Positions 10,853-19,482 of a stretch of DNA of 57,419 nucleotides are shown in pieces; positions within the stretch are counted from its first letter, which is position 1, and each line of letters opens with the position of its first letter. The notes under the pieces are model-generated. The model searched no databases. It was given only the letters and a program-made list of their open reading frames with translations, and had not been told where the DNA came from. Location: the NCBI GenBank assembly GCA_036493475.1, contig DASXPS010000021.1, positions 1 to 57,419 of the forward strand, given 5' to 3'. This DNA is from Sporichthyaceae bacterium. GTDB lineage: Bacteria; Actinomycetota; Actinomycetes; Sporichthyales; Sporichthyaceae. The translations under genes and the position numbers were made by a program.

Positions 10853-12056
10853 GATTCACCGTCCCGTCGCGCACCTCGTAGCGGGCACCCGTCAACTCAG
10901 ACGGTACGTCCTCGGGCACCGCGGCGGTGATCAGCACCTGCTCCGCCCCGGCGATCAGCCCGGCCAACCGGGACCGGCGGTGCACGTCCAGTTCGGCGAA
11001 CACGTCGTCCAGGATCAGCACCGGATCGGTGCCGGTGCCGAGCGTCCCGCGCAGCAACTCATACGAGGCCAGCCGCAGCGCGAGGGCGAACGACCAGGAC
11101 TCGCCGTGGCTGGCGTAGCCGCGCGTGGGCAACGGACCCAGCGACAGAATCAGGTCGTCGCGGTGCGGTCCGACCAGGGAGATGCCGCGGTCCAGTTCGT
11201 TGGATCGCGCCTCCAGCACCGCCGCGGCCAGCGCGGCCTCCAACGTCTCGCGGTCCGCGGCCGGATCGAGCTCGGGCCCCAGCGAGCTGCGATAGACCAA
11301 CGTCGCGGGACCGCCGCCGGAGGAGACCTCGTCGTAGGCCTTCTCTACCAGCGGTTCCAACGTGCTGACCAGCGACAACCGGTGCGCGAGCAGCTCCGCG
11401 CCGGTGCGCGACAGGTGGGCATCCCAGGTCTCCAACGTGCGCAGATCCCCGCGTCCGGACCGGCTGTCGTCGCCACCGCCTCGGCTACCGCCTCGGCTGT
11501 CGTCGCCATCGCCTCGGCTACCGCCTCGGCGACCGCCTCGGCGGCCGGCCCCGGCGGTCTTCAACAGGGCGTTGCGTTGCTTGAGCACGCGGTCGTAGTC
11601 GGCGCGCACCGCGGCCAGCCGCGGCGTCACCGCCACCAACAGGTCATCGAGGAACCGCCGCCGCTCGCTCGGGTCGCCCTTGACGATGGCGAGATCCTCC
11701 GGCGCGAACAACACCGTGTTCAGCACGCCGAGCACCTGGCGCGGCCGCTGCACCGGATTGCGGTTGAGCTTGATGCGATTCGCCCGCCCCGGATTCAGCT
11801 CGATCTCCACCAGCGCGCGGCGGTCCTCGCGCACAATCGCGGCCCGGATCACCGCGCGCTCGGCGCCGAGTCTGATCAACGGTGCGTCGGCAGCCACCCG
11901 GTGGCTGCCCAACGTGGCCACGTAGCCGAGCGCCTCGATCAGATTGGTCTTGCCCTGGCCGTTCAGGCCGAGCAGCGCGCAGGGCCCCGGCGGTAATTCC
12001 AGCGTCGCGCTCGCGTAGGAGCGGAAATCGGTCAGCTCCAGGGATTCGACGCGCAC
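10842..12056 (-). CDS. recF: recombination protein RecF with an internal Arg/Gly/Asp-rich insertion
   Basis: 404 residues. The ABC-like head has Walker A GLNGQGKT (residues 30-37), and the C-terminal part has the signature and Walker B ([13 protein letters not shown]). RecF helps load RecA at gapped DNA. Between roughly residues 165 and 205 there is a repetitive Arg-Gly-Ser-Asp-rich stretch encoded by a 33-bp tandem repeat, absent from ordinary RecF proteins as far as I recall. It precedes the family motif [17 protein letters not shown]. The gene sits between gnd and the DUF721 gene in the usual dnaA-gyrB order. Confidence 0.95.
   Translation of the reverse strand: MRVESLELTDFRSYASATLELPPGPCALLGLNGQGKTNLIEALGYVATLGSHRVAADAPLIRLGAERAVIRAAIVREDRRALVEIELNPGRANRIKLNRNPVQRPRQVLGVLNTVLFAPEDLAIVKGDPSERRRFLDDLLVAVTPRLAAVRADYDRVLKQRNALLKTAGAGRRGGRRGGSRGDGDDSRGGSRGGGDDSRSGRGDLRTLETWDAHLSRTGAELLAHRLSLVSTLEPLVEKAYDEVSSGGGPATLVYRSSLGPELDPAADRETLEAALAAAVLEARSNELDRGISLVGPHRDDLILSLGPLPTRGYASHGESWSFALALRLASYELLRGTLGTGTDPVLILDDVFAELDVHRRSRLAGLIAGAEQVLITAAVPEDVPSELTGARYEVRDGTVNRVG
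11461..11526. repeat. 33-bp tandem repeat (two copies plus partial third) inside recF
   Basis: Bases 11461-11493 and 11494-11526 are identical except for one base (ACCGCC versus ATCGCC), and a degenerate third partial copy continues to about 11548. Because 33 is a multiple of three, the repeat adds 11 codons per copy ([11 protein letters not shown] / [11 protein letters not shown]) without changing frame. Copy number could vary by slippage. Confidence 0.9.
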
Positions 12057-12091
12057 GCCGCCATCGTCTCAGGCTGCGCCGACCGTCTCGG

Positions 12092-12970
12092 TCAACCCGA
12101 GGTGCTCACCGCGTGCCCACCGAACTGATTGCGCAGGGCCGCGATCACCTTCATCGACGGGGAGTCGATCTGCCGCGAGGCGAAGCGGGCGAACAACGCC
12201 GCAGAAATCACCGGCATTGGCACGGCGTTGTCGATGCCCTCCTCGAGGGTCCACCGACCCTCACCGGAGTCCTCGGCATACCCCTTCAACTCCGACAGGT
12301 CGTCATCGGCGTCCAGCGCACGGTCGAGCAGGTCCAGCAACCAGGACTGGATGACCGTGCCCTTGCGCCACGACTTGATCACCGCGGGCGCATCCTTCAC
12401 CACGTCGCAGGCGACCATCAGCTCGTAGCCCTCGGCGAAGGCCTGCATCAGCCCGTACTCGATGCCGTTGTGCACCATCTTCGCGAAGTGCCCGGCGCCC
12501 ACGCCGCCGGCGTGCACGAAGCCGAACTCGCCCTCCGGCTTGAGCGCGTCGAAAATCGGCTGCACCCGGGCCACGTCGGCGTCCGCACCGCCGACCATCA
12601 GGGCGTAGCCATTGGTGCGACCCCACACGCCGCCGGACACTCCGGCATCGATGTAGCCGATCTGCTTCGGCGCCAGGTGCGCGGCGTTCTCGACGTCGTC
12701 GGTCCACCGCGAATTGCCGCCGTCGATGACGATGTCGCCCGGCTCCAGCAGCTCGCCCAGCTCGTGCACGGTGTCTCGGGTCGGGGCGCCGTGCGGCACC
12801 ATCACCCAGATCGCCCGCGGCGCCTCCAACGCCTTGACCAACTCCGGCAGCCCGGCGACCTCACTGACCTTGGGGTCCCGGTCGAATCCCACGACCTGGT
12901 GTCCGGCGGCCTCCAGCCGCGCCTTCATATTCCCGCCCATTCGGCCCAGGCCGATCAATCCCAGCTGCAT
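12092..12970 (-). CDS. gnd: 6-phosphogluconate dehydrogenase, decarboxylating (short NAD-type form)
   Basis: 292 residues, matching the short GndA-type enzymes rather than the 470-residue form. The Rossmann motif is GLIGLGRMGGNM, followed by DGGNSRW, the substrate segment GVSGGVWG and the catalytic Lys region HFAKMVHNGIEYGLMQA. It oxidises 6-phosphogluconate to ribulose 5-phosphate in the pentose phosphate pathway. Location between dnaN and recF is a recurrent actinobacterial arrangement. Cofactor preference is inferred from length and family only. Confidence 0.93.
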   Translation of the reverse strand: MQLGLIGLGRMGGNMKARLEAAGHQVVGFDRDPKVSEVAGLPELVKALEAPRAIWVMVPHGAPTRDTVHELGELLEPGDIVIDGGNSRWTDDVENAAHLAPKQIGYIDAGVSGGVWGRTNGYALMVGGADADVARVQPIFDALKPEGEFGFVHAGGVGAGHFAKMVHNGIEYGLMQAFAEGYELMVACDVVKDAPAVIKSWRKGTVIQSWLLDLLDRALDADDDLSELKGYAEDSGEGRWTLEEGIDNAVPMPVISAALFARFASRQIDSPSMKVIAALRNQFGGHAVSTSG

Positions 12971-13012
12971 CGAGGTCTCCCATCGCTCCGGTGCATCTGG
13001 TCTAGCCAGACG

Positions 13013-14140
13013 TCAGCCGGACAGTCGCACCGGCATCAATAGGTGGCGGTAATCCGACCCGGAGCCGGCCTCCCCGTCGGCGCTGCCCCCGGTGATCACC
13101 GCGGGCTTGGTCGAGGTGGTGAAGGCCAGCCGGGCGTGACCGGCGTCCAATGCATTCAACCCGTCCACCAGGTACGTCGGGTTGAACGCAATCGCAATTT
13201 CCGGTCCGTCCAACTGGGCCTCGATCGCCTCGGTGGCCGAGGCCTCCTCACCCGATCCCGCCTCCAGCACCAGCTCGCCCGGCGCGAAGTTCAACCGCAC
13301 CGGGGTATTCCGCTCGGCAACCAGCGATACCCGACGCACCGCGTCCAGGAATGTGGCGGTCTCCACGGTCGCGTAGGACGTGGACTCCGCGGGCAGCAGG
13401 GAGCGGTATTTCGGGAACTCACCCTCCAGCAGCCGCGAGGTGGTCCGGCGGCCATTGGCGGACAGGCCGATCATCCCGGCCCCGCCGACGCCCGCGCTCA
13501 ACGACAACTCAACCTCGCCGGTCATCGACTTGGCCGCGTCGGCCAGCGTCTTGGCCGGCACCAGGGCCTGCAACGCGGCACCGGGCGTCTCCGGTTTCCA
13601 GGCGAACTCGCGCACCGCCAACCGGTAGCGGTCGGTGGCCGCCAACGTCACCATGTCGCCCTCGATCTCCACCCGAATGCCAGTGAGGATCGGCAGGGTG
13701 TCATCCCGCCCCGCCGCGATCGCCACCTGCCCGACCGCGTGTGCGAGCACATCGGCGGCCACCGTGCCGGACCGGGTCGGCATCTCCGGCAGTGTGGGGT
13801 AGTCCTCGACCGGCAGCGTCAACAGGTTGAACCGGGCGCTGCCACAGGCCACCAACACCTTGGTGCCCTCGAGGGTGACGTCGATCGGCTTGGCGGGCAG
13901 GCTCTTACAAATGTCGGCGAGCAGTCGTCCGGACACGAGCACCCGCCCGTTGTCGGCGATGTCCGCGGAGACCTCTGCTCGTGCGGAGATCTCGTAATCG
14001 AACCCGGACAGGGCCAAACCGTTCTCGTCGGCCTCGACCAGCATTCCGGCCAACACGGCAACCGGGGGGCGGACTGGCAGGGTGCGCGCGGTCCACGCGA
14101 CCGCCTCGGCCAGGACGTCACGATCCACCCGGAACTTCAC
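13013..14140 (-). CDS. dnaN: DNA polymerase III beta sliding clamp
   Basis: 375 residues, the expected length for the three-domain clamp. It begins MKFRVDRDVLAEAVAWTARTL and ends with the hydrophobic-pocket strand YRHLLMPVRLSG, typical of DnaN (LMPVRL). The ring tethers polymerase III and other partners to DNA. The gene lies directly across oriC from dnaA and is transcribed in the same direction. ATG 14140 is the only good start. Confidence 0.97.
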   Translation of the reverse strand: MKFRVDRDVLAEAVAWTARTLPVRPPVAVLAGMLVEADENGLALSGFDYEISARAEVSADIADNGRVLVSGRLLADICKSLPAKPIDVTLEGTKVLVACGSARFNLLTLPVEDYPTLPEMPTRSGTVAADVLAHAVGQVAIAAGRDDTLPILTGIRVEIEGDMVTLAATDRYRLAVREFAWKPETPGAALQALVPAKTLADAAKSMTGEVELSLSAGVGGAGMIGLSANGRRTTSRLLEGEFPKYRSLLPAESTSYATVETATFLDAVRRVSLVAERNTPVRLNFAPGELVLEAGSGEEASATEAIEAQLDGPEIAIAFNPTYLVDGLNALDAGHARLAFTTSTKPAVITGGSADGEAGSGSDYRHLLMPVRLSG

Positions 14141-14614
14141 CGGTCACCGCCTCCATTCGTCCGACGGGGGTCAGTCTGGCAGGCCCCGCGCGCGGAACCC
14201 AGGCAGGTGTGCACCTGTCGGACTTGTAGTGGCATGTCCAGAAATATCGATGTGCAGTCGTAGTACATCGGTGCGGTGGATGCTGTGGACAACGGCGTCC
14301 GTGCAGGTCGAGGCGCCGCGGTGAACGGCGATGTTGTGGACGGATCCGGGGACGGAGTCGGGGCCGCGGTGGATGGCAGCCGGCGCGGCGAACTATGCCC
14401 GGTTTGATCCCCGGGTCGGACCACACGATCCCCACCGTCGGTGCACAGGCGGCGAGTCTGGGGTATACCCGGCATCGCGAGGAGCGAAACATCGACGGCC
14501 CGAAAATCCTCTTAGGAAATTCTCAGTCCACAGGGTTGTTCACACCTGTGGGTATGTGAGATAGGACGAGAATGGGCCCGTCCGGAATTTCGAGAACGGC
14601 CGAACAACAAATCT
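14141..14614. other. oriC: chromosomal replication origin oriC (dnaA-dnaN spacer)
   Basis: 474 gene-free bases between dnaA and dnaN. A perfect inverted DnaA box TGTGGACAA lies at 14284-14292. Weaker copies are TGTGGACGG (14335-14343), CAGTCCACA (14524-14532) and TTGTTCACA (14536-14544, one mismatch). The segment 14500-14525 (AAAATCCTCTTAGGAAATT) is the most AT-rich stretch and adjoins the last two boxes, so it is the likely unwinding region. A GGGTATACCC palindrome is at 14461-14470. Consensus boxes are few compared with Streptomyces origins. Confidence 0.85.
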
Positions 14615-16063
14615 TCAGGCGTTCCGGTTCTGCTGTTTGATCCTTGCCGTTAACTCGGTGACCTGCTGATAGACACTGTGGCGTTGGGCCATCAAATCGC
14701 GGATCTTGCGTTCCGCGTGCATGACCGTGGTGTGGTCGCGGCCACCGAATTGCTGGCCGATCTTGGGCAGTGACATGTCGGTCAGCTCCCGGGACAGATA
14801 CATAGCGATCTGTCGCGCGGTCACCAACACCCGGGACCGGGACTGTCCGCACAGGTCGTCGATGGTCAGCCCGAAGTACAGCGCGGTCTGGGTCATGATC
14901 GTGGCCAGCGAGATCTCCGGGCCTGCCGCGTCGGCCAACATGTCCTTCAGCACGATCTCGGCCAGCGACAAATCGATGTCCGTCTTGTTCAGGCTGGCGA
15001 ACGCCGTCACCCGGATCAGCGCGCCCTCGAGCTCGCGGATATTCGCCGAGACCTTCTTCGCGATGAACTCCAGCACCTCGGGCGGGATCACCGTGCGTTC
15101 CTGGGCGGCCTTTTTGCGCAGGATCGCGATACGCGTCTCCAGTTCCGGCGGCAGCACATCGGTGAGCAGGCCCCACTCGAACCGGTTGCGCAGCCGATCC
15201 TCCAACGTGATCAGCTGCTTGGGCGGCCGGTCGGAGGAGATCACGATCTGCTTGTTCGCGTTGTGCAGCGTGTTGAACGTGTGGAAGAACTCCTCCTGTG
15301 TCTGCTCCTTGTTCTCCAGGAACTGGATGTCGTCCACCAGGAGCACGTCCACCGCGCGGTACCGGGAGCGGAAACCCTCGGCTCGACCGTCACGGATGGA
15401 GTTGATGAAGTCGTTGGTGAACTCCTCCGAGCTCACGTAACGCACCCGCGAGCCGGAAAACAAGCTCGAGGTGTAGTGCCCGACCGCGTGTAACAGGTGG
15501 GTCTTGCCCAGCCCGGACTCCCCGTAGATGAACAACGGGTTGTACGCCCGGGCCGGTACCTCGGACACCGCGACCGCCGCGGCGTGCGCGAAGCGGTTGC
15601 TCTCCCCGGTGACGAAGCTGTCGAAGACGTACTTCGGGTTCAGCCGCGCCTCACGCTCGGTGTTGATCCCGGACAACGCCTTCCCGGTGGGCCAGGCAGC
15701 GGGCTCCGGCTCGTCGTCGTCGATGTCGTCGTCCACAACTCCGTACACCGCTGCGGCCGGGTCGAGATCCGTCGGTGCACCGTCCTCCCCCGCCGCGGAC
15801 GGGCTGTCATCCACCGTCACGGCGATCCGGACGTCCTGCCCGGTGGCCCGGGACAGCGCGGAGGTGAGCTCCTCGCGCACCCGGGTCTCGATGACATCCT
15901 TGGCGAAATCGTTCGGGGCGGCGAGCACCGCCGTCCCCTCCACGAACGCAATCGGCCTGGTCAAACGCAGGAACGCGCGGTGGTTCTGGGGCAGGGCCTG
16001 TACGGCGTCGTCCACCAGCACCCGATCCCAGACGGCGGTCAGGTCTGGGTCGCGGTCGGTCAC
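14615..16063 (-). CDS. dnaA: chromosomal replication initiator DnaA
   Basis: 482 residues. Domain I covers about residues 1-80, followed by a short acidic domain II (around 90-125). Domain III (AAA+) begins near [11 protein letters not shown] and contains Walker A GESGLGKT (181-188) and Walker [10 protein letters not shown]. Domain IV carries the DNA-binding signature [15 protein letters not shown]. It binds DnaA boxes and opens oriC. GTG 16063 has GGGGGA about eight bases upstream. Domain II is much shorter than in Streptomyces DnaA. Confidence 0.98.
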   Translation of the reverse strand: MTDRDPDLTAVWDRVLVDDAVQALPQNHRAFLRLTRPIAFVEGTAVLAAPNDFAKDVIETRVREELTSALSRATGQDVRIAVTVDDSPSAAGEDGAPTDLDPAAAVYGVVDDDIDDDEPEPAAWPTGKALSGINTEREARLNPKYVFDSFVTGESNRFAHAAAVAVSEVPARAYNPLFIYGESGLGKTHLLHAVGHYTSSLFSGSRVRYVSSEEFTNDFINSIRDGRAEGFRSRYRAVDVLLVDDIQFLENKEQTQEEFFHTFNTLHNANKQIVISSDRPPKQLITLEDRLRNRFEWGLLTDVLPPELETRIAILRKKAAQERTVIPPEVLEFIAKKVSANIRELEGALIRVTAFASLNKTDIDLSLAEIVLKDMLADAAGPEISLATIMTQTALYFGLTIDDLCGQSRSRVLVTARQIAMYLSRELTDMSLPKIGQQFGGRDHTTVMHAERKIRDLMAQRHSVYQQVTELTARIKQQNRNA

Positions 16064-16258
16064 GGTGGTCCCCCATATGACGGTGGTTCGCGGCGCTGAC
16101 TCATCCCTCGCTACCGCTTGCGGATGTGCCGAATTATGTCGGTTCGTCCTGGTTCTGCCGAGGGCGTTCGGCGCGTCGCCCGGGGATCATCCACAACGTC
16201 GTCCACAGGTGTGGACGAGCTGTAACACGGGCGTGACGCTGCGCCGCGCGCCAACGGT
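16064..16258. promoter_or_regulatory. dnaA-rpmH divergent spacer with three clustered DnaA-box-like sites
   Basis: Three nine-base sites, each one mismatch from TTRTCCACA, lie within 32 bp: TCATCCACA (16187-16195), TCGTCCACA (16199-16207) and its inverted copy TGTGGACGA (16210-16218). The minus strand also has CATAAT (16138-16133), a possible -10 for dnaA about 70 bases from its start. The cluster lies just upstream of that promoter, so DnaA may repress its own gene or the sites may extend the origin. Confidence 0.65.
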
Positions 16259-16288
16259 TTGACCCTGTGCAGCGGGCATGCGTACCGT
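16259..16288 (+). promoter_or_regulatory. sigma-70-type promoter of rpmH
   Basis: TTGACC (16259-16264), an 18-bp spacer and TACCGT (16283-16288) form one of the clearest housekeeping promoters in the window. The expected transcript start near 16295 leaves a leader of about 60 nt before the rpmH GTG. Confidence 0.7.
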
Positions 16289-16357
16289 GGGGCCGCCGCT
16301 TGCGCGGCGACCGGCTTGCCATGCGCAGCCGGCCCACCCAAGCCCGCGGAGATTGTC

Positions 16358-16495
16358 GTGAGCAAGCGCACATTCCAGCCGAACAACCGTCGTCGTGCCA
16401 AGACGCACGGGTTCCGGCTGCGTATGCGGACCCGGGCCGGTCGGGCGATCATCACGGCGCGGCGGGCCAAGGGTCGACAGAAGCTCTCGGCCTGA
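16358..16495 (+). CDS. rpmH: 50S ribosomal protein L34
   Basis: 45 residues, beginning [19 protein letters not shown] after the initiator and ending [11 protein letters not shown], the full L34 sequence. The correct start is GTG 16358 with GGAG just upstream; longer frames extending to 16259 are not real. L34 is a small basic protein of the large ribosomal subunit. It heads the conserved rpmH-rnpA-yidD-yidC-jag-rsmG cluster that diverges from dnaA. Confidence 0.97.
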   Translation: MSKRTFQPNNRRRAKTHGFRLRMRTRAGRAIITARRAKGRQKLSA

Positions 16496-16504
16496 TCCGC
16501 TGCC

Positions 16505-16867
16505 GTGCTGGCGGCCGCGAATCGTTTGTGTCAACGCAACGAGTTCGCGTTGGCGGTGCGCCGTGGCCGCCGCGCGGGACGCGGTTGCGTGGTCCTGCAC
16601 CTGCATGTCGATGACAGCCCTCGCGAGGAACGCCGGGTGGGCTTTGTTGTCGCCCGTTCGGTGGGTCCGGCCGTGGTCCGCAATCGGGTGCGTCGTCGGC
16701 TTCGGCACCTCATGCGCGACCGGCTCAGCGCGGTGCCCGCCGGCGCGTTGTTGGTCGTTCGGGCCGCACCCACTGCCGCCACCGTGAGCCGCGCCGGCTT
16801 GGCGGCCGATCTGGACCAGGCGTTGACTGCCTTGCGCTCGGCCGAACGGACTCGGACCCCACGATGA
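16505..16867 (+). CDS. rnpA: ribonuclease P protein component
   Basis: 120 residues. The family features are the N-terminal LCQRNEFALAVRRGRR and the RNR motif region VVRNRVRRRLRHLMRDRL. It assists the RNase P RNA in trimming tRNA 5' leaders. The gene begins GTG 16505, ten bases after rpmH, and its stop overlaps the yidD start by 4 bases (ATGA), so the two are coupled. Confidence 0.95.
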   Translation: MLAAANRLCQRNEFALAVRRGRRAGRGCVVLHLHVDDSPREERRVGFVVARSVGPAVVRNRVRRRLRHLMRDRLSAVPAGALLVVRAAPTAATVSRAGLAADLDQALTALRSAERTRTPR

Positions 16868-17205
16868 AATACGTGTTCATGGGCCTGATCCGGGTCTACC
16901 AGGCGACCTTGAGCCTGTGGCTGGGGCCGCGGTGCCGCTTTTATCCCTCGTGCTCGCACTACGGCTACGAGGCTTTCCGTCGGCATGGCACCGCGCGCGG
17001 CCTCTGGCTGACCGCCCGCCGACTCCTCCGTTGCCACCCGTGGAATCCGGGCGGCGTCGACGAGGTACCGCCGGCCGCGGACCGGCCGCGTCGGTGGTTC
17101 CGAAGGGCGGGTAGATTGGCCCATTCCACTCCGCACGACCACGCGACAGCTGCGGGCTCGTCGACGCGCACACGCGTCCCACCGCCACAGGGAGCACGAC
17201 GGTGA
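16864..17205 (+). CDS. yidD: membrane protein insertion efficiency factor YidD
   Basis: 113 residues. It contains the family signature CRFYPSCSHYGYEAF, an amphipathic N-terminus (GLIRVYQATLSLWLGP) and the WNPGGVDEVP end of the domain, followed by a variable tail of about 35 residues. YidD assists YidC-dependent insertion of membrane proteins. It overlaps rnpA at its start and yidC at its end by 4 bases each. Confidence 0.95.
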   Translation: MKYVFMGLIRVYQATLSLWLGPRCRFYPSCSHYGYEAFRRHGTARGLWLTARRLLRCHPWNPGGVDEVPPAADRPRRWFRRAGRLAHSTPHDHATAAGSSTRTRVPPPQGARR

Positions 17206-18158
17206 AGATCTTCGAGCCGCTCTACGACGGTGTTTCGTGGATTATTCTCACGTTACATAAGGCCTTCGACCACATCGGCATGAACGAGGACTGGTCGTGG
17301 TGTCTGGCCATCGTCGGCCTGGTGATGTTGATCCGGATCGCGCTCATCCCGCTGTTCGTCAAGCAGATCCGCTCGATGCGCAACATGCAGGTGCTGCAGC
17401 CGAAGATCCGGGCCATCCAGGAGCGCTACAAGGGTGACCGGGAGAAGACCTCCCAGGAGTTGATGAAGCTCTACAAGGAGCACAACACCAACCCCCTGTC
17501 GAGCTGCTTCCCGGTGCTCGCCCAGTCCCCGTTCTTCTTGGCGCTGTTCCGGGTGCTCAACGGGATCGCGAAGGGCCACGCCGTCGGGGTGCTGACCCAG
17601 GCCGATGTGAACAGCGCACGCAAGGCCACGTTCCTCGGTGCCAGCCTGTCGGACAAGTTCGTCGGCGCGAACACCACCCACGTGCAGATCGTGACGATCA
17701 TCATGATCGTCGCGATGTCGGCGTCGCAGTTCTACACGCAGCGCCAGCTGATGACGAAGAACATGCCGGCCCCGGTACCGGGCCAGCCGCAGAGCCCGTT
17801 CATGCAGCAGCAGAAGCTGATGATGTACCTGTTCCCGATCATGTTCGGGGTCTTCGGCATCAACTTCCCGGTCGGCGTGCTGCTGTACTGGCTGGTCTCG
17901 AATTTCTGGTCAATGGGCCAGCAGCTGTACGTCATCCGGCGCATGCCCGCGGTGGGTAGCCCGGCGTACGAGGCCATGATGAAGCGCAAGGAGAAGCACG
18001 ACCCCGGGGCGGATGCGGCCACGACGGCCAAGGCCGGCGGCGGGTCGAACGGCGCGGCACCCGATGGCGGCGGCGATGAGGGCGACGGCGGAACCAAGAC
18101 CGCACGCCAACAACCGCAGCGCCAGACGCGCAGCCAGCGCAGCCCCAAGAAGCGTTGA
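17202..18158 (+). CDS. yidC: membrane protein insertase YidC/OxaI
   Basis: 318 residues with about five membrane segments. The insertase core includes the conserved membrane-cavity Arg context LIRIALIPLFVKQIRSM and the segment LAQSPFFLALFRVL. There is no large periplasmic domain, as expected in Actinobacteria. The C-terminus is a hydrophilic Gln/Arg-rich basic tail that may touch the ribosome. It inserts small membrane proteins with or without SecYEG. Confidence 0.95.
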   Translation: MKIFEPLYDGVSWIILTLHKAFDHIGMNEDWSWCLAIVGLVMLIRIALIPLFVKQIRSMRNMQVLQPKIRAIQERYKGDREKTSQELMKLYKEHNTNPLSSCFPVLAQSPFFLALFRVLNGIAKGHAVGVLTQADVNSARKATFLGASLSDKFVGANTTHVQIVTIIMIVAMSASQFYTQRQLMTKNMPAPVPGQPQSPFMQQQKLMMYLFPIMFGVFGINFPVGVLLYWLVSNFWSMGQQLYVIRRMPAVGSPAYEAMMKRKEKHDPGADAATTAKAGGGSNGAAPDGGGDEGDGGTKTARQQPQRQTRSQRSPKKR

Positions 18159-18203
18159 CGTCGCCGCACCGGCGGCATTGGTCGAGATTAGGGAGTCCCT
18201 GCG

Positions 18204-18782
18204 GTGAGCAAGGCCACTGAGTCGACGGCGCTCGACGACGAAGTCCTCGAGGACGACGACGAGCAATCCGACGCGGAGTCCGGGACAGGCTCGGGCGGAC
18301 GGTCCCGCAAGCCGTCGCCGGCGCGCCTGGAGCTACTCGAGCAGGAGGGCGAGATCGCGGCGGACTACCTCGAGGGTCTGCTGGACATCGCCGATCTGGA
18401 CGGCGACATCGACATGGACGTCGAGGGCGACCGGGCCGCGGTGTCCATCGTCGGCGCCGACCTCAAGCAGTTGGTCGGCAAGGGCGGCGCGGTGTTGGAC
18501 GCGGTCCAGGAACTGACCCGGCTCGCGGTCCTGCGGGCCACCGGCGAACGCAGTCGCTTGATGCTGGACATCGGCGGCTTCCGCGCTGCCCGTCGCACCG
18601 AGCTGACCGAGCTGGGCGCCAAGTCCGCAGAGCAGGCCAAGGAGACCGGTGAGCCGGTACGGCTGGCGCCGATGACGCCGTTCGAGCGCAAGGTGGTGCA
18701 CGACGCCGTCGCCGCCGCCGGCCTGCGCAGCGAATCCGACGGTGAGGAACCCAACCGGCGCGTGGTCGTCTACCCGTCCTGA
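18204..18782 (+). CDS. jag: Jag/KhpB-type KH-R3H RNA-binding protein
   Basis: 192 residues. An acidic low-complexity N-terminus (about 35 residues) precedes a KH domain with the VGKGGAVLDAVQEL loop, and a C-terminal R3H domain ends ERKVVHDAVAAA...EPNRRVVVYP. These proteins bind RNA and are linked to cell-wall growth control. GTG 18204 has GGGAG upstream. It is the usual gene between yidC and rsmG. Confidence 0.93.
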   Translation: MSKATESTALDDEVLEDDDEQSDAESGTGSGGRSRKPSPARLELLEQEGEIAADYLEGLLDIADLDGDIDMDVEGDRAAVSIVGADLKQLVGKGGAVLDAVQELTRLAVLRATGERSRLMLDIGGFRAARRTELTELGAKSAEQAKETGEPVRLAPMTPFERKVVHDAVAAAGLRSESDGEEPNRRVVVYPS

Positions 18783-18801
18783 CCCATCCGGGAGCAACAC
18801 G

Positions 18802-19482
18802 GTGATGGTCGAGCAGACGGCGGTGACCGTCCCCGCTCCGCCGCGCGGCGCCGTGGAGTTGCTGGGCGACCGCCTGTCGGTGATGGTGCGCTACGCCGAG
18901 GCGTTGGCCGGCGCGGGTGTGGTGCGCGGGCTGATCGGCCCGCGGGAGGTGCCGCGGCTGTGGGACCGGCACCTGCTGAACTGCGCGGTGCTCACCGAGG
19001 CACTCCCGCCCGGCGAACGGGTGGCCGACGTCGGCTCCGGAGCCGGGTTGCCCGGGCTGGTGCTGGCGATCCTGCGGCCGGACTTGGAGTTGGTGTTGCT
19101 CGAACCGCTGCTGCGACGCACTGTCTTCCTCACCGAAATGGCGCAGACGCTGGAGTTGCCCAACGTGACCGTGCGCCGCGCTCGCGCGCAGGACTGCCCC
19201 GATCTGCGGGGGGCGTTCGATGTGGTGACCGCCCGAGCGGTGGCGCCGTTGCCCAAGCTTCTTGACTGGTCTCTCCCCCTGGTCCGCGACGGCGGCAGAC
19301 TGCTCGCGCTGAAGGGCGAGAGCGCGGCCGCCGAGGTGGCCGAGGTGCGCGCCGGCAAGCGCCGGTACGCCATGGCATCGATCGAGGTGCGGTCGCTGGG
19401 CGAGCGATTTGTGGACACGCCCACGACGGTGGTGGAGTTGCGCCTGCGCGCCGGCAATGTTTCACGTGAAACAGGTAGGTGA
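18802..19482 (+). CDS. rsmG: 16S rRNA (guanine-527-N7) methyltransferase
   Basis: About 226 residues. The SAM-binding motif is VADVGSGAGLPGLVLAI and the family motif FDVVTARAVAPL is present. It methylates G527 of 16S rRNA; loss gives low-level streptomycin resistance in known bacteria. I chose GTG 18802 with GGGAGC upstream; ATG 18805 is equally possible. The last codons (NVSRETGR) are formed by a parS site, and the stop overlaps parA by 4 bases. Confidence 0.95.
   Translation: MMVEQTAVTVPAPPRGAVELLGDRLSVMVRYAEALAGAGVVRGLIGPREVPRLWDRHLLNCAVLTEALPPGERVADVGSGAGLPGLVLAILRPDLELVLLEPLLRRTVFLTEMAQTLELPNVTVRRARAQDCPDLRGAFDVVTARAVAPLPKLLDWSLPLVRDGGRLLALKGESAAAEVAEVRAGKRRYAMASIEVRSLGERFVDTPTTVVELRLRAGNVSRETGR
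19458..19473. other. parS: parS centromere site inside the 3' end of rsmG
   Basis: A full 16-base parS palindrome (TGTTTCACGTGAAACA) lies 5 kb from oriC. It is embedded in coding sequence for the last residues of RsmG. ParB binds such sites to begin chromosome segregation. Confidence 0.95.
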
